Shown: positions 1 to 8,897, counted from the stretch's first letter. The stretch: DNA of 64,000 nt from Moraxella pluranimalium (GCF_002014825.1 NZ_MUYU01000006.1:186001-250000), one strand, 5' to 3'. The notes: generated by a model from the sequence alone, not told the origin. Numbers and translations: made by a program.

Positions 1-623
1 TTATCAATCAAGGTCAAATAATGCGTGATATGCGGGCTGATGATGGGGGATAAATTGCTTTGACTTTCAAGCTTTTGTAGTTGACCTTTGGCGGCATCAT
101 ATTGGCGATCATAAAATAAAGCGATTGCAAGCTGAAGTCGAATGGTGTTGTGCTCTGGATGCTTGGCAATCAGATGGCGATAGTGCTCAATGGCAGTGCC
201 AAATTTACCTTGATGTTGTGCCAATAAAGCCTGTGCCCACCAAATGAGTGCATCATCTGGTTGATCATGAGCTTGATACAAAGGTAGTAAGTACTGCACG
301 GCTGATACCTGCCCATAAGCCAAAGCACTACCAAAGGCGTGTGCCAGTAGTTGTGGCTGGGCAAGTAACTCATCTTGACTCAGTGTGATAATGCCTGTAT
401 CTGAGTCTGCATCTGTAGGCGTAGATGATGTCGCCACAATCGTGGGCAAGGGTGTTATCTGTGCCACAGAGAGTAGCTCTTGGGCATGGCGATCATCCAA
501 GCTTTTGACATTGGCAGTGTCATCAGATGCTGATACAGGTAAGCTGTAGGCAAGTACAGTCAAAATCGCCATAGGGCGTATCTTTGGGCGTGTCAGTGTG
601 TTAAGTGTAGATAAAATTGTCAT
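1..623 (-). CDS. Slam-type outer-membrane translocator (surface lipoprotein assembly modulator), N-terminal part, cut by window edge
   Basis: Open minus-strand frame from an ATG at 623 running off the left edge without a stop (about 207 codons). A signal peptide is visible (hydrophobic core near residues 18-32), then a TPR-like helical region whose phrases LIWWAQALLA, FGTAIEHYRHLI and RLQLAIALFYDRQYDAAKGQ match the N-terminal domain of Slam proteins (DUF560). Slam exports TbpB/LbpB-type lipoproteins to the outer-membrane surface in Neisseria and Moraxella, and it sits here directly downstream of such a lipoprotein gene and its TonB partner. The beta-barrel half lies outside the window. The ATG follows TTGGA by five bases. 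A strong terminator stands just upstream, so expression may be lower than that of lbpA. Confidence 0.82.
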   Translation of the reverse strand, partial: MTILSTLNTLTRPKIRPMAILTVLAYSLPVSASDDTANVKSLDDRHAQELLSVAQITPLPTIVATSSTPTDADSDTGIITLSQDELLAQPQLLAHAFGSALAYGQVSAVQYLLPLYQAHDQPDDALIWWAQALLAQHQGKFGTAIEHYRHLIAKHPEHNTIRLQLAIALFYDRQYDAAKGQLQKLESQSNLSPIISPHITHYLTLID

Positions 624-633
624 AATATCCAAA

Positions 634-666
634 CAAAAAAAGGACAGCCTAATGCTAAGGCTGTCC
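634..666 (-). terminator. Intrinsic terminator between the lbpA-like gene and slam
   Basis: Perfect 9-bp stem (642-650 with 658-666), 7-nt loop, followed on the minus strand by seven T (641-635). It ends right after the receptor stop codon and only 11 bases before the slam ATG, so it should attenuate read-through into slam. Confidence 0.85.
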
Positions 667-675
667 AAAATAGGA

Positions 676-3519
676 TTAAAACTTCATTTCTAGTGAAACA
701 ACAAAGTTGCGATCAGGTGCGGCAAAACTTGCACTTTGGCGAGTGCTTGGATTGACGGTATTGGCAGATGACTGGCGTACCGCTTCCCAAGTACTGTATT
801 TGCGATTGAACAAATTATACACACCTGCTCGCAGAGTGACGTTATCACTGAGATTGACATAACCATTCAGGTCATGCGTGTACCAATGGCGAGAACGTTG
901 GTTGTTGGCATTGTATGCGGTGTTGCCGACATAATTCACGCCTGTCAACTCATCATCTCGCTTAGCCTTAGAGTAGGTTGTGGTAGCACTGACACCCCAA
1001 GTGCCTGTTGGGTTATCATAACCCAGTCCTGCAACAAGGCGAGCTGGCTGGATCGCATCAAGTAGTGGATCGCTGGTGTTGGTGAAGTTTGGATTGACGG
1101 TGCGTTCTTTGACTTTGACTTGGTTGTATGCCAAGCTTGAGTACCAACCTTCTGGAATGGCTTTGTGCACACTGTGCCAATCCACTTTGCCAAGCACGTT
1201 GATGCCATGCAAGGTGACGTCTTGGATGTTATGATAGCCAAATTGGTTATTGGTTAAGCCACGCAGTTCTGCCAAGGCGATCATGTCTTTGTAGCGATTA
1301 TAAAAATAACTGGTTTCTAGATAACCAAAATCGCCTTTTAGACCAATGCCAAATTCTTGGTTAAGTGATTTTTCGGGTCGAAATTGACCGACATGATGAA
1401 ACTCGCCTGATGTGTCTCGTTGACTGCCCTGAACTCGGCGACCAAACATTTCATAAAATGCCGGCACACGAAAACCGCTTGAGATACGATACGATAGTGC
1501 CAGATAATCGGTCGGCTTGATGGTCAAGCCAGCATTCCATGACCAATTGCGATAATTGCCTGTGGCTGTCCAGTCATCATTTGAGCTGTAGCGATGTTCA
1601 TCATAACGTAGACCTAGCCCCAAATCGGCAAATTTACCAAAAGCAATGGTATCTTTGAGAGTAATAAAGTAGTTCTTGCCATCGATGCGTCTGGCTGAAC
1701 AGTCGCTCAAATCCGTGCTGTTGCCACTATAATCACACAAATCAGCACGCACGATGGTGGCTGGATTGGCGGTATAGACATAAGGTCTGTCATACGAACC
1801 ATTTGGGCTAAAAGTGAGACCATCACGCACGCTTTGCCAAGTTTGCTCGGCGTATTCGTGCATATAGTCACTGCGTTTGAGCGTGGATTGTTGTTTTTGT
1901 GCACCTAGACCCAGCTGTAGTTTGTGACTGGATTTGGCAAAGTCAAACGCTTTTTGTAAGCTGATGTCTAGCTGGTCCACTTGTTCACTGTAGCCATTTT
2001 TTTCGGATTTATAATATGACCACGGCTTATCTGTGCTTGCACGGCAGGTGGCATCGACAGTTGGATAAGGGGCGCAGCGTCTGTCATGGCTTGTGCTATC
2101 TAGCTCAATGCTTTGGCGGTTGTAGGCAAGTTTGAGCTTATCAATGATGCCCAAGTCTTGGTTGTCAAATTGATAAAACACGCCTGCACGGGTTTTGCGA
2201 TGTTCTTCATCAAAAAACTGCGTACGTGTCCAGTTCAGACCAGCAGGTAGATTGGTGTAATTGAGTCTGAGTCCATTGAGTAATTGGTCATTGGCATAGA
2301 CGCTGTGAGCCACTCTTGTGCCATTGGCATTTTCTTCGGGCAGATAATAAGCAGGGACGCTCATATCTTGGATGTTGTACTGCTGTTTGGTGTGTTCATA
2401 GACACCACCAACATGGTGCTCGGGGCTAAAGCGATAGCCACTTTTGAGCAGCAGTGAGTCTGATTGATAATCCATCGGGTCAGGCATAATACGCTCGCTA
2501 CCTGTGTAGGCATCTGCTGTCAAAGTTTCGCTAGGATGTAGCATACTTTGGCGATTGGCAAGCTCAAGCTCGCTTAGCGGTGGATGGGTGCGCAGTGTCG
2601 GTAGTGTATCTCTGGTCAAAGCAGCACTTGGTTTGGGTGCGCAATCTAGCGTTGGACATTCATCTTTTAGGATAAACCAGCCGTTTGAATAGGCATTTTG
2701 GGCAGTGCCAAGTCGCATATCATAGACATCAGCATAGCCTGATAGCCGTGTGATGGTGTGCTCATGGGTGGTTGCATCTTTGTGGACGGCAGTCTCATGA
2801 CCATCACGATGCGTGTAGATTGCCATTGCTTCAAAGGCACCTTGACGAGCGGCTGCGGCGATGGAGTTGGTGAGTTGACCATTTTTGCTACTATAGGCAG
2901 TTTTGGTGTTGAGCCCCCAGTTTTTGTCCTGCTTGATGATGTCACTGGCTTCTTTGGTGGCAAAACCAACCGCACCGCCTAATGCGCCGTTGCCATAATC
3001 AGATGAGCTAGAGCCTTTGCTTAGCTCGATGCCACGAATGTTTTCGTACTCGATTTCGTTGATAGCACCGCCATTGGCTTTGGAAAATAGCGTGGTATAA
3101 GACTGCGCCTGTGGCAAGCCGTCCACCAGTAGGGCGACACGGTTTTTATCCACACCACGCATGGCATAGCCACTGGTTGCGCCACGTCCTTGTTCGACGA
3201 CTGAGATACCGGGGTCATATCGGGTCAAATCACGGATACCAAGAATTTGTTCATCATCAATATCTTGGATGCTTTTGACGACTTTGCCCAGTCCTGTGAC
3301 TTCATTATCCTTACGGCTGATGCGTTTTTTGACAACGATAGTATCAGTTTCAAGGACGACAGTGGGCACGGTGTCTGTGGTAACTTCTTGGGTATCATCA
3401 TCAGCATAAGCAGTACTGCTGATACTTGCCAAAATAGCACAGATGGCGACACTGAGCAGTGTTGGTTTGCCAAGCTGCGGCAGGGCGTTGGCTGTGTTGA
3501 TGGATGTATTATGATGCAT
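676..3519 (-). CDS. lbpA: TonB-dependent lactoferrin/transferrin receptor, LbpA-like
   Basis: Outer-membrane TonB-dependent receptor of 947 aa that takes iron from host glycoproteins. A signal peptide ends near residue 39, a TonB-box-like DTIVV lies at 59-63, and a plug domain follows (LGIRDLTRYDPGISVVEQGR around 93-112, then AMRGVDKNRVAL). The large barrel ends in the usual terminal Phe (SLEMKF). Phrases such as PDPMDYQS, YPTVDATCRAS.DKP and NRYKDMIALAE agree better with remembered LbpA than TbpA sequences, so LbpA is preferred, but TbpA is not excluded. The ATG has AAGGA six bases upstream. It lies 78 bp downstream of the partner lipoprotein gene and is probably cotranscribed with it. Expression is presumably iron-repressed through the Fur-like site near 5570. 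Confidence 0.82.
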   Translation of the reverse strand: MHHNTSINTANALPQLGKPTLLSVAICAILASISSTAYADDDTQEVTTDTVPTVVLETDTIVVKKRISRKDNEVTGLGKVVKSIQDIDDEQILGIRDLTRYDPGISVVEQGRGATSGYAMRGVDKNRVALLVDGLPQAQSYTTLFSKANGGAINEIEYENIRGIELSKGSSSSDYGNGALGGAVGFATKEASDIIKQDKNWGLNTKTAYSSKNGQLTNSIAAAARQGAFEAMAIYTHRDGHETAVHKDATTHEHTITRLSGYADVYDMRLGTAQNAYSNGWFILKDECPTLDCAPKPSAALTRDTLPTLRTHPPLSELELANRQSMLHPSETLTADAYTGSERIMPDPMDYQSDSLLLKSGYRFSPEHHVGGVYEHTKQQYNIQDMSVPAYYLPEENANGTRVAHSVYANDQLLNGLRLNYTNLPAGLNWTRTQFFDEEHRKTRAGVFYQFDNQDLGIIDKLKLAYNRQSIELDSTSHDRRCAPYPTVDATCRASTDKPWSYYKSEKNGYSEQVDQLDISLQKAFDFAKSSHKLQLGLGAQKQQSTLKRSDYMHEYAEQTWQSVRDGLTFSPNGSYDRPYVYTANPATIVRADLCDYSGNSTDLSDCSARRIDGKNYFITLKDTIAFGKFADLGLGLRYDEHRYSSNDDWTATGNYRNWSWNAGLTIKPTDYLALSYRISSGFRVPAFYEMFGRRVQGSQRDTSGEFHHVGQFRPEKSLNQEFGIGLKGDFGYLETSYFYNRYKDMIALAELRGLTNNQFGYHNIQDVTLHGINVLGKVDWHSVHKAIPEGWYSSLAYNQVKVKERTVNPNFTNTSDPLLDAIQPARLVAGLGYDNPTGTWGVSATTTYSKAKRDDELTGVNYVGNTAYNANNQRSRHWYTHDLNGYVNLSDNVTLRAGVYNLFNRKYSTWEAVRQSSANTVNPSTRQSASFAAPDRNFVVSLEMKF

Positions 3520-3597
3520 GGATTATCCTTGTTGTTCAGCTTTTTTATACTTTGCTGTTATGCCTTTTTTAGGCTTTGTTGATTGGGTGGATGTGGC

Positions 3598-5391
3598 TTA
3601 TTGGGTTTGGCGTTTGCCACCAAAGACCACGCCGATTTTGTCTTCGCCATCGGTATTTTTATAAATATGACCGCCGACTTCTTGGGCATTTGGCCCATAA
3701 AAGCCACCCGTCACTGTGGCATTGTTGATATTGACATACGCTGAAGCGCCAGTGCTGCCACCATCAAGATTAAATCCACCTGCACCTGTATTGGCAGTAC
3801 CGCTAAAGCCATTGCCTGTAATTTGACCGCCAAGCGTCAACACAGGATTGACACCGCCTGCGGCAAATAGGCTACCGCTAAAGGTCTTGCCCGAAAAATC
3901 AAAACTCAAATCAGCACGGCTTGCACTGGCTGGATTGCCCGCATCAGCAATCCAGCGATGCTGACCAGTTTTGTCCACCAACGTTCCTGCCCATGTTCCC
4001 TTGTAATAAGCAGTCCCTGTTTGGCGTGCGACATCTTGGCTTGATGTGCGTTCACCAGTGATAAAGTAGGTATAATCTTGAGCATTGACATCGTCGGTGC
4101 GATAAAAATAACTGCCCAATTTGACATAGTCCAGATTTTGACAGCAGCCAAGAATACGCAAGGTTTTGGCATTGCCCAAATCATAGTTTAAAATCGGTGC
4201 AAATTCTTGGTTGGTCGCACTAGGCAATAGCGAAAACGCCTTGCCATCAATCACAAGCTGTGTGGCATTGCCAAAGGTGTCAAGCGTGCCATCGGTCAGT
4301 GTCAAATCACGGGCGACATGGATTTTGTGCGCATCAAACGCTGTTTCGGTATCGGCTTTGCCATCTTGTTTGGCGGCAAATACCCCAAAGACTGAGCTGT
4401 CATCTGCCATGAATTTACCTGCCAGCTCTTCGGCATGAGCACCAAAAAATCCCCCTTCAAGCGATGATGAATTTTTGCCAAATAGTGGGTCATTGGGATT
4501 GGTTGCGGTGGCAGTACCACGAAAACGGTTGCCGTGTAGTTTGGCATCGACGGTATAACGCTCGGTGGTGCTTTGTGTACCACCACGGGCGAGGTCGTTT
4601 TTGGTCAGCTTGCCACTTAGGGTCTTGTTGCCAAAATCAACTTGAAATTCACTGCTATGACCGATGGCATAAGGTGTGCCATCAGTGGCCGTGCCATGAC
4701 TGCGTTGGGTCTTTTCTTGGGCGGAAGTGGCACCAAAATGGTCGCCTGTATAGACGCCATAAGTTAGGTCTTCAAAGCCGTCAATCACTCGGTCTTTTTT
4801 GGCATCGGTGACAAAATCCCAAGTGCCCTTGTAGGTGACAGTTTGACCAACGGGTAAATGGGTAGCAGGGTTGATGCCACGATAATACACATAGCCATTT
4901 GCGCCACGATACCACGTTTTATTTTCTCGGTCGATGTAGCGACCTTCGATGTCTTGGACATAGCCTGAGCGGACATAGTCAAATTTGCGCTTGTGAGTAT
5001 CGCCATAGCCATCATGCGTATGTGTCACCCAGCCACTACTGCCATTGGTGCTGGTTAGCTCATTGACAAAAGGAATATCAAGCGTGCCATCGGCGAGTGT
5101 GATGATGTTATCGCTATTTAGATTGGCTTCATTTTCGACCAAATTAGGATAGGTATTACGCATCGGGATTTTGATAGCAGCACCAAGACTTGGCTCCATG
5201 AGTGCTTCTAGTGTCTCATCAGATGGACGGGGTGTGCCTGCCACATCGGTTAGGGCGGTGGGTGTGGTGTCTGCACTCACCGTTTTGGTTGGGGTGACGG
5301 CATCGGTCTCAAAACCGCCTTTGTTGGTTGTGCATCCTGCCAAAATAGCACCAATTGCCAGTGCCAAAACATGATACTTGGTATAAGTCAT
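3598..5391 (-). CDS. lbpB: Surface lipoprotein of the LbpB/TbpB family
   Basis: 597-aa lipoprotein: signal peptide with lipobox LAGC (Cys about residue 20). The bilobed TbpB/LbpB architecture is visible as two handle/barrel repeats: GGFFGAHAEELAGKF with GVFAAK in the N lobe, and GGFYGPNAQEVGGH with GVVFGGK at the C terminus. The C lobe begins with the family signature GCCQNLDYVKLG. It captures host lactoferrin or transferrin and hands it to the TonB receptor encoded next; surface delivery by Slam is expected. The ATG at 5391 has GGAG eight bases upstream, better than the in-frame TTG two codons earlier. I see none of the Asp/Glu-rich runs typical of neisserial LbpB, and at 597 aa it is short for the family, so whether it is LbpB or TbpB is open. 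Confidence 0.78.
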   Translation of the reverse strand: MTYTKYHVLALAIGAILAGCTTNKGGFETDAVTPTKTVSADTTPTALTDVAGTPRPSDETLEALMEPSLGAAIKIPMRNTYPNLVENEANLNSDNIITLADGTLDIPFVNELTSTNGSSGWVTHTHDGYGDTHKRKFDYVRSGYVQDIEGRYIDRENKTWYRGANGYVYYRGINPATHLPVGQTVTYKGTWDFVTDAKKDRVIDGFEDLTYGVYTGDHFGATSAQEKTQRSHGTATDGTPYAIGHSSEFQVDFGNKTLSGKLTKNDLARGGTQSTTERYTVDAKLHGNRFRGTATATNPNDPLFGKNSSSLEGGFFGAHAEELAGKFMADDSSVFGVFAAKQDGKADTETAFDAHKIHVARDLTLTDGTLDTFGNATQLVIDGKAFSLLPSATNQEFAPILNYDLGNAKTLRILGCCQNLDYVKLGSYFYRTDDVNAQDYTYFITGERTSSQDVARQTGTAYYKGTWAGTLVDKTGQHRWIADAGNPASASRADLSFDFSGKTFSGSLFAAGGVNPVLTLGGQITGNGFSGTANTGAGGFNLDGGSTGASAYVNINNATVTGGFYGPNAQEVGGHIYKNTDGEDKIGVVFGGKRQTQ

Positions 5392-5422
5392 TAGCAAAGC
5401 TCCAAGAAAAACTGTGATTGTC

Positions 5423-5506
5423 GGTGGTTAAAATGAGACAGCTGCATCATCCTGCAAGGCCAATGCATGACAGCAGTTGAGCATGGGCTCATTTTGCTAT
5501 ACCACC
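5423..5506 (-). promoter_or_regulatory. Structured leader (long inverted repeat) upstream of the lbpB-like gene
   Basis: GGTGGT (5423-5428) pairs with ACCACC (5501-5506), and AAAATGAG (5430-5437) pairs with CTCATTTT (5488-5495). The enclosed 50 bases have shorter complementary pieces. The element lies between the Fur-like site and the lipoprotein ribosome binding site, so it would fold in the 5' untranslated RNA if transcription starts near the Fur site. Function unknown. Confidence 0.45.
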
Positions 5507-5563
5507 AAAAAATATGTTATAAAAATGCATTTTGGTTAATTTTAACTCAATTTGTTAATGAAA

Positions 5564-5582
5564 ACAAGAATAATTATCATTA
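5564..5582 (-). promoter_or_regulatory. Fur-box-like site for the lbp operon
   Basis: On the minus strand the sequence reads AATGATAATTATTCTTG, close to the core of the Fur consensus (TGATAATCATTATC). It lies about 175 bp upstream of the lipoprotein start in the otherwise non-coding stretch 5392-5803, which also holds the structured leader and the LysR terminator. Confidence 0.6.
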
Positions 5583-5689
5583 GAGTTACTATTTATTATT
5601 GATTTGTAATTTCAAATGAAATTTTGTTTCAACTTGATGTGGCTTGATTGGCGCGCTTGTGTTGTGCTTAGAGTGTAAATTCAAGAGAA

Positions 5690-5721
5690 TAAAAAAGCGT
5701 CCATCACTCATGATAGACGCT
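5690..5721 (-). terminator. Intrinsic terminator of the LysR gene
   Basis: 11-bp stem with one mismatch (5696-5706 with 5711-5721), 4-nt loop, followed on the minus strand by six T. It lies downstream of the regulator gene ending at 5804. Confidence 0.8.
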
Positions 5722-5803
5722 AAGGGGTAGATGCTAAAAGATGGACTTAGGCTAAACGGACTAAACCAAACCAAGCTTAGTTAAGCTTAGCAAACTAAGT
5801 GTC

Positions 5804-6685
5804 TCACGCTGATTGATTGCCAAGGCTTTGTGCCAACCACTCAACAAAACTTCTCACCGCAGGCACTGCACCGCGATTTTTATAATAAATCATCGACACA
5901 GGCACTTGGGGAATCTGCCAATCACTTAGCACTTGCACGAGATTTGGATATTTATCACTGATAAAACGGGGCAACATCCCAATGCCCATGCCTTTATTAA
6001 TCATCTGCTCAATCAGCAAAAAATCATTGCCAGCGACTTTACTCGCTGGGGTGATTTTGACCGTTTGCCCTTGTTTGTCAAATTTCCAAGGCATAGATAG
6101 CGACTGCCCGATAACCTGATGCTGATACAGCTCATGGGGCGTGGCAGGCGTGCCGTGTTTGTCCAGATATTCTTGGGTGGCAAAAATCCCAAAATCCATC
6201 ATAAACAACGGCCTAGCCACCACATTATCATTCATAATAGAGCCAACCCGCAGTGCGATATCGACGCCGTCTTGAATCATGTTGATTTTTTGTTGGGTGG
6301 CATTGATATCAAGATTGACATCAGGATAATGTGACAAATACTCATCGAGCCGCTCGGCAAGCACATGATGGTACAAGTCCACAGGGGCAGAGATTTTGAG
6401 CAGTCCACTGGGTTTATCAAGGGTGGTGTGAATGCTTTCGATGGCGATTTGCGCTTGGCTGAGCATATTTTGAGCGTGAACAAAAAACCGCTCGCCCAAG
6501 TCATTGAGACTTACACCTTTTTTGCCACGATTGAGCAGCTGAGTGCCGAGTGTTTTTTCAAGTTGGGTCAATCGGCGACTGAGTCGAGAGACAGGAATTC
6601 CTGTCAAATCTGATGCCGAACTTAGACTACCTGCCTGCACCACAGCGACAAAAAGACGAATATCATCAAGGCTGACTGTGTTCAT
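5804..6685 (-). CDS. LysR-family transcriptional regulator
   Basis: 293-aa LysR regulator. The N-terminal winged helix-turn-helix (about residues 5-60; FVAVVQAGSLSSASDLTG, SRLSRRLTQLEKTLG) is followed by a periplasmic-binding-protein-like effector domain from about residue 90. The ATG at 6685 (MNTVSLDDIRLF) has GGAAAG upstream and fits the family start, so the longer upstream frame is rejected. It is divergently placed from the doxX gene, and the intergenic region carries the first of three repeated promoter modules that also precede the pirin and FMN-reductase genes. I infer that this protein controls that set. The subfamily resembles single-domain regulators of aromatic or quinone response, but the inducer is unknown. 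Confidence 0.88.
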   Translation of the reverse strand: MNTVSLDDIRLFVAVVQAGSLSSASDLTGIPVSRLSRRLTQLEKTLGTQLLNRGKKGVSLNDLGERFFVHAQNMLSQAQIAIESIHTTLDKPSGLLKISAPVDLYHHVLAERLDEYLSHYPDVNLDINATQQKINMIQDGVDIALRVGSIMNDNVVARPLFMMDFGIFATQEYLDKHGTPATPHELYQHQVIGQSLSMPWKFDKQGQTVKITPASKVAGNDFLLIEQMINKGMGIGMLPRFISDKYPNLVQVLSDWQIPQVPVSMIYYKNRGAVPAVRSFVEWLAQSLGNQSA

Positions 6686-6699
6686 GTTATCTTTCCATT

Positions 6700-6756
6700 T
6701 TTGCAAAGATGTCTTGTAAAAGTGTACCTTGTTGCAAAGATAAAAGCAACTATAAT
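6700..6756 (+). promoter_or_regulatory. Regulon promoter module, copy A (upstream of doxX)
   Basis: Contains TTTGCAAA (6700-6707), CTTGTAAAAGTG, and a promoter TTGTTG (6729-6734) / 16 bp / TATAAT (6751-6756). The arrangement and most bases recur at 8029-8094 and 8898-8963. Being between divergent genes it may also serve the LysR gene. Confidence 0.7.
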
Positions 6757-6791
6757 AGCCCACATCTTAATCAATCAACGAGAGTAATACG

Positions 6792-7208
6792 ATGACTGCT
6801 TTTAAACATCTTGCCAGCAGCTTAAATGATTATGTCCTACTACTGACCCGTGTGGTGGTGGGCTATATGTTCTTATTACATGGCACAGCCAAATTCTTTG
6901 AGTTTCCTGTGTCAATGACAGGTGGCAATGGCGCTGTACCGCTGCTTTCGGTGTTTGGTGTGGGCGGTGTGCTTGAGATTGTCGGCGGTGTGCTGTTGAT
7001 GCTTGGCTTATTTGTGCGTCCTGTGGCATTTTTGTTGGCGGGTCAAATGGCGGTGGCGTATTTTGTGTTTCATGCAGGCGTTGCGCAAATCTTTGACCCG
7101 ATGAGCAACAAGGGCGAAGCGGCGGCGTTATACTGTATGGTGTTTTTACTGTTTTGGCTGAACGGTGCAGGTAAATTTTCATTAGATAATAAACTGTGTA
7201 AAGCCTAA
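6792..7208 (+). CDS. DoxX-family inner-membrane protein
   Basis: 138 aa with four predicted membrane helices (roughly residues 15-33, 52-75, 78-98, 110-126) and the DoxX signature in helix 1 (RVVVGYMFLLHGTAKFFEF). DoxX-family proteins often accompany oxidoreductases; E. coli YqjF, a relative, is induced by quinone-like products. First gene of the plus-strand group, 37 bp before the dioxygenase, so very likely cotranscribed with it from promoter module A. Confidence 0.88.
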   Translation: MTAFKHLASSLNDYVLLLTRVVVGYMFLLHGTAKFFEFPVSMTGGNGAVPLLSVFGVGGVLEIVGGVLLMLGLFVRPVAFLLAGQMAVAYFVFHAGVAQIFDPMSNKGEAAALYCMVFLLFWLNGAGKFSLDNKLCKA

Positions 7209-7245
7209 CTATTTGATTAATCATTAAACTTATGGAGAAATCATC

Positions 7246-8022
7246 ATGAACAAGCTACCTGTGTTATTTTTGGGTCATGGCAATCCGATGAATGTGCTTG
7301 AGCCTGATAATCGGTTTAATCGTGCAATTGCGGATATTGGACGAACTTTACCAAAGCCAAAAGCCATCTTAATGATTTCTGCCCATTGGTATGATGAACA
7401 ATTACAAGTCTCATCAAGTCCCAATCCGCCGATGATTTATGATTTTTATGGCTTTCCAGAGTCTCTTTATCAGGTGGAGTATCCTGCCAAAGGTGATGTA
7501 CAGCTTGCGCAAACCATCAGCGAGCTGCTGCACGATGATGGCATTGTCCAAAATGGCGAGCAGGGTTTTGACCACGGTATGTGGACAACGCTCAAATACT
7601 TATACCCAAATGCAGATATTCCTGTGGTGCAATTATCCATCAAACGTCATCAGCCGATGGCATGGCATATTGCCATTGCCCAAAAGCTCAAAGCGTTGCG
7701 GTCTCAAGGCGTGCTGATTGTCGGTAGTGGTAATATCGTGCATAATCTGCGAGCGGTGCAGTTTCGTGGCGGACAAGCCTATGAGTGGGCAAGTGAATTT
7801 CAGCACACCATCAATCAAACGATTTTGGCAAAGGATTTACACACTTTGGCAAATTATCACACCTTGCCCCATGCGTCTTTGGCAGTGCCGACCGAAGAAC
7901 ATTATCTGCCGCTCATCTATATCATGGCGATGGCAGACGGCGATGAAAAAATGATGATTTTTAATGATGAGATTGACATTGCGTCCATCAGTATGACGTC
8001 GGTGGCGGTGGGGTTACCCTAA
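7246..8022 (+). CDS. ygiD: YgiD-type extradiol ring-cleavage dioxygenase (LigB superfamily, 4,5-DOPA dioxygenase-like)
   Basis: 258 aa, normal length for the YgiD/DODA family. Family motifs are all present: GHGNP (His11), SAHW (His47), DHGMW (His110), GSGNIVHN (His166) and PTEEHYLPL (His219); by family knowledge His11, His47 and His219 are metal ligands. These enzymes open catechol-type rings with molecular oxygen; the natural substrate is unknown for most bacterial members. RBS GGAG lies upstream of the ATG. Translationally close to doxX and under the same promoter module. Confidence 0.88.
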   Translation: MNKLPVLFLGHGNPMNVLEPDNRFNRAIADIGRTLPKPKAILMISAHWYDEQLQVSSSPNPPMIYDFYGFPESLYQVEYPAKGDVQLAQTISELLHDDGIVQNGEQGFDHGMWTTLKYLYPNADIPVVQLSIKRHQPMAWHIAIAQKLKALRSQGVLIVGSGNIVHNLRAVQFRGGQAYEWASEFQHTINQTILAKDLHTLANYHTLPHASLAVPTEEHYLPLIYIMAMADGDEKMMIFNDEIDIASISMTSVAVGLP

Positions 8023-8028
8023 TTTATC

Positions 8029-8094
8029 TTTGCAAATTTGCAAAATAAAATTGCTAAATCCCATCTTGTTGCAAAAATGATAATCATGGATAAT
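8029..8094 (+). promoter_or_regulatory. Regulon promoter module, copy B (upstream of pirin)
   Basis: Perfect 16-bp palindrome TTTGCAAATTTGCAAA (8029-8044), then a promoter TTGTTG (8066-8071) / 17 bp / GATAAT (8089-8094). Same layout as copies A and C. A Fur-like TGATAATCAT sits inside the spacer, so iron could also influence this copy. Confidence 0.7.
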
Positions 8095-8132
8095 ACGCTC
8101 ATCAACTTAAAATTTAAAAAGTGAGCAAAATT

Positions 8133-8864
8133 ATGAAAACCATTTATCATGCAGCAAATACTCGTGGCATTGCCAATCATGGTTGGTTAAACAGCCATCA
8201 CACCTTTAGCTTTGGTGGTTATTATGACCCTGACCGCACCAATTTTGGCGTACTGCGTGTGATTAATGATGATACGGTCGCAGGCGGTCAGGGCTTTGGC
8301 ACACACCCGCACAATGACATGGAAATTATCTCTATTCCGCTTGAAGGCGATTTGGCGCACCGTGATAGCATGGGCAATGGCGGTGTGATTCGTCAAGGCG
8401 ACATTCAGGTGATGAGTGCAGGCACAGGTATTCGCCACAGTGAGATGAATGCCAATACCGACCGTGCGGTGAAGTTCTTGCAAATTTGGGTCTTGACTCG
8501 TAAAAATGGCGTAGAGCCCCGTTATCAACAAATCCGCATCGCCGACAGTGCCACACCAAATGATTTTCAACAAATTCTATCGCCAAATCCTGATGATGCA
8601 GGCGTGTGGATTCATCAAGATGCGTGGTTTAGCCTAGCGGATTTTAGCGATGGTACAAGCAAACATTATGATGTTAAGCGTGATGGTAATGGTGTGTATA
8701 TCTTTGTCATTAAAGGCAGTGCCAAAATCGGTGAAATTGTACTCAATGAGCGAGATGGCTTGGGCGTGTGGGATACTGATGGCTTTGATGTGAGTGCGAT
8801 TGGCGACAGTCAGATTCTGCTGATGGATGTGCCGATGGATGTACGCAGTGCCACCAATCAATGA
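8133..8864 (+). CDS. Pirin family protein (bicupin, YhaK-like)
   Basis: 243 aa bicupin. The N-terminal cupin has the pirin metal-ligand set: His58 and His60 (GTHPHNDMEI), His102 and Glu104 (IRHSEMN). The phrases NHGWLNSHHTFSFGGYY and QVMSAGTGIRHSE are typical. Pirins of this type include quercetinase-like enzymes and the redox-sensing YhaK of E. coli. A GTG at 8121 in frame is an alternative start; the ATG was chosen because family members begin with this MKT.IYHA segment. Preceded by promoter module B and followed by module C, so it is probably a single-gene unit of the regulon. Confidence 0.87.
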   Translation: MKTIYHAANTRGIANHGWLNSHHTFSFGGYYDPDRTNFGVLRVINDDTVAGGQGFGTHPHNDMEIISIPLEGDLAHRDSMGNGGVIRQGDIQVMSAGTGIRHSEMNANTDRAVKFLQIWVLTRKNGVEPRYQQIRIADSATPNDFQQILSPNPDDAGVWIHQDAWFSLADFSDGTSKHYDVKRDGNGVYIFVIKGSAKIGEIVLNERDGLGVWDTDGFDVSAIGDSQILLMDVPMDVRSATNQ

Positions 8865-8897
8865 TTGAGCAACGATTGGGCTGTGTAGCAAGCCATC

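Noticed and set aside
5589..5774. 61-codon minus-strand frame between the LysR gene and lbpB
   Set aside because: Covers the LysR terminator; no RBS and no protein-like composition.
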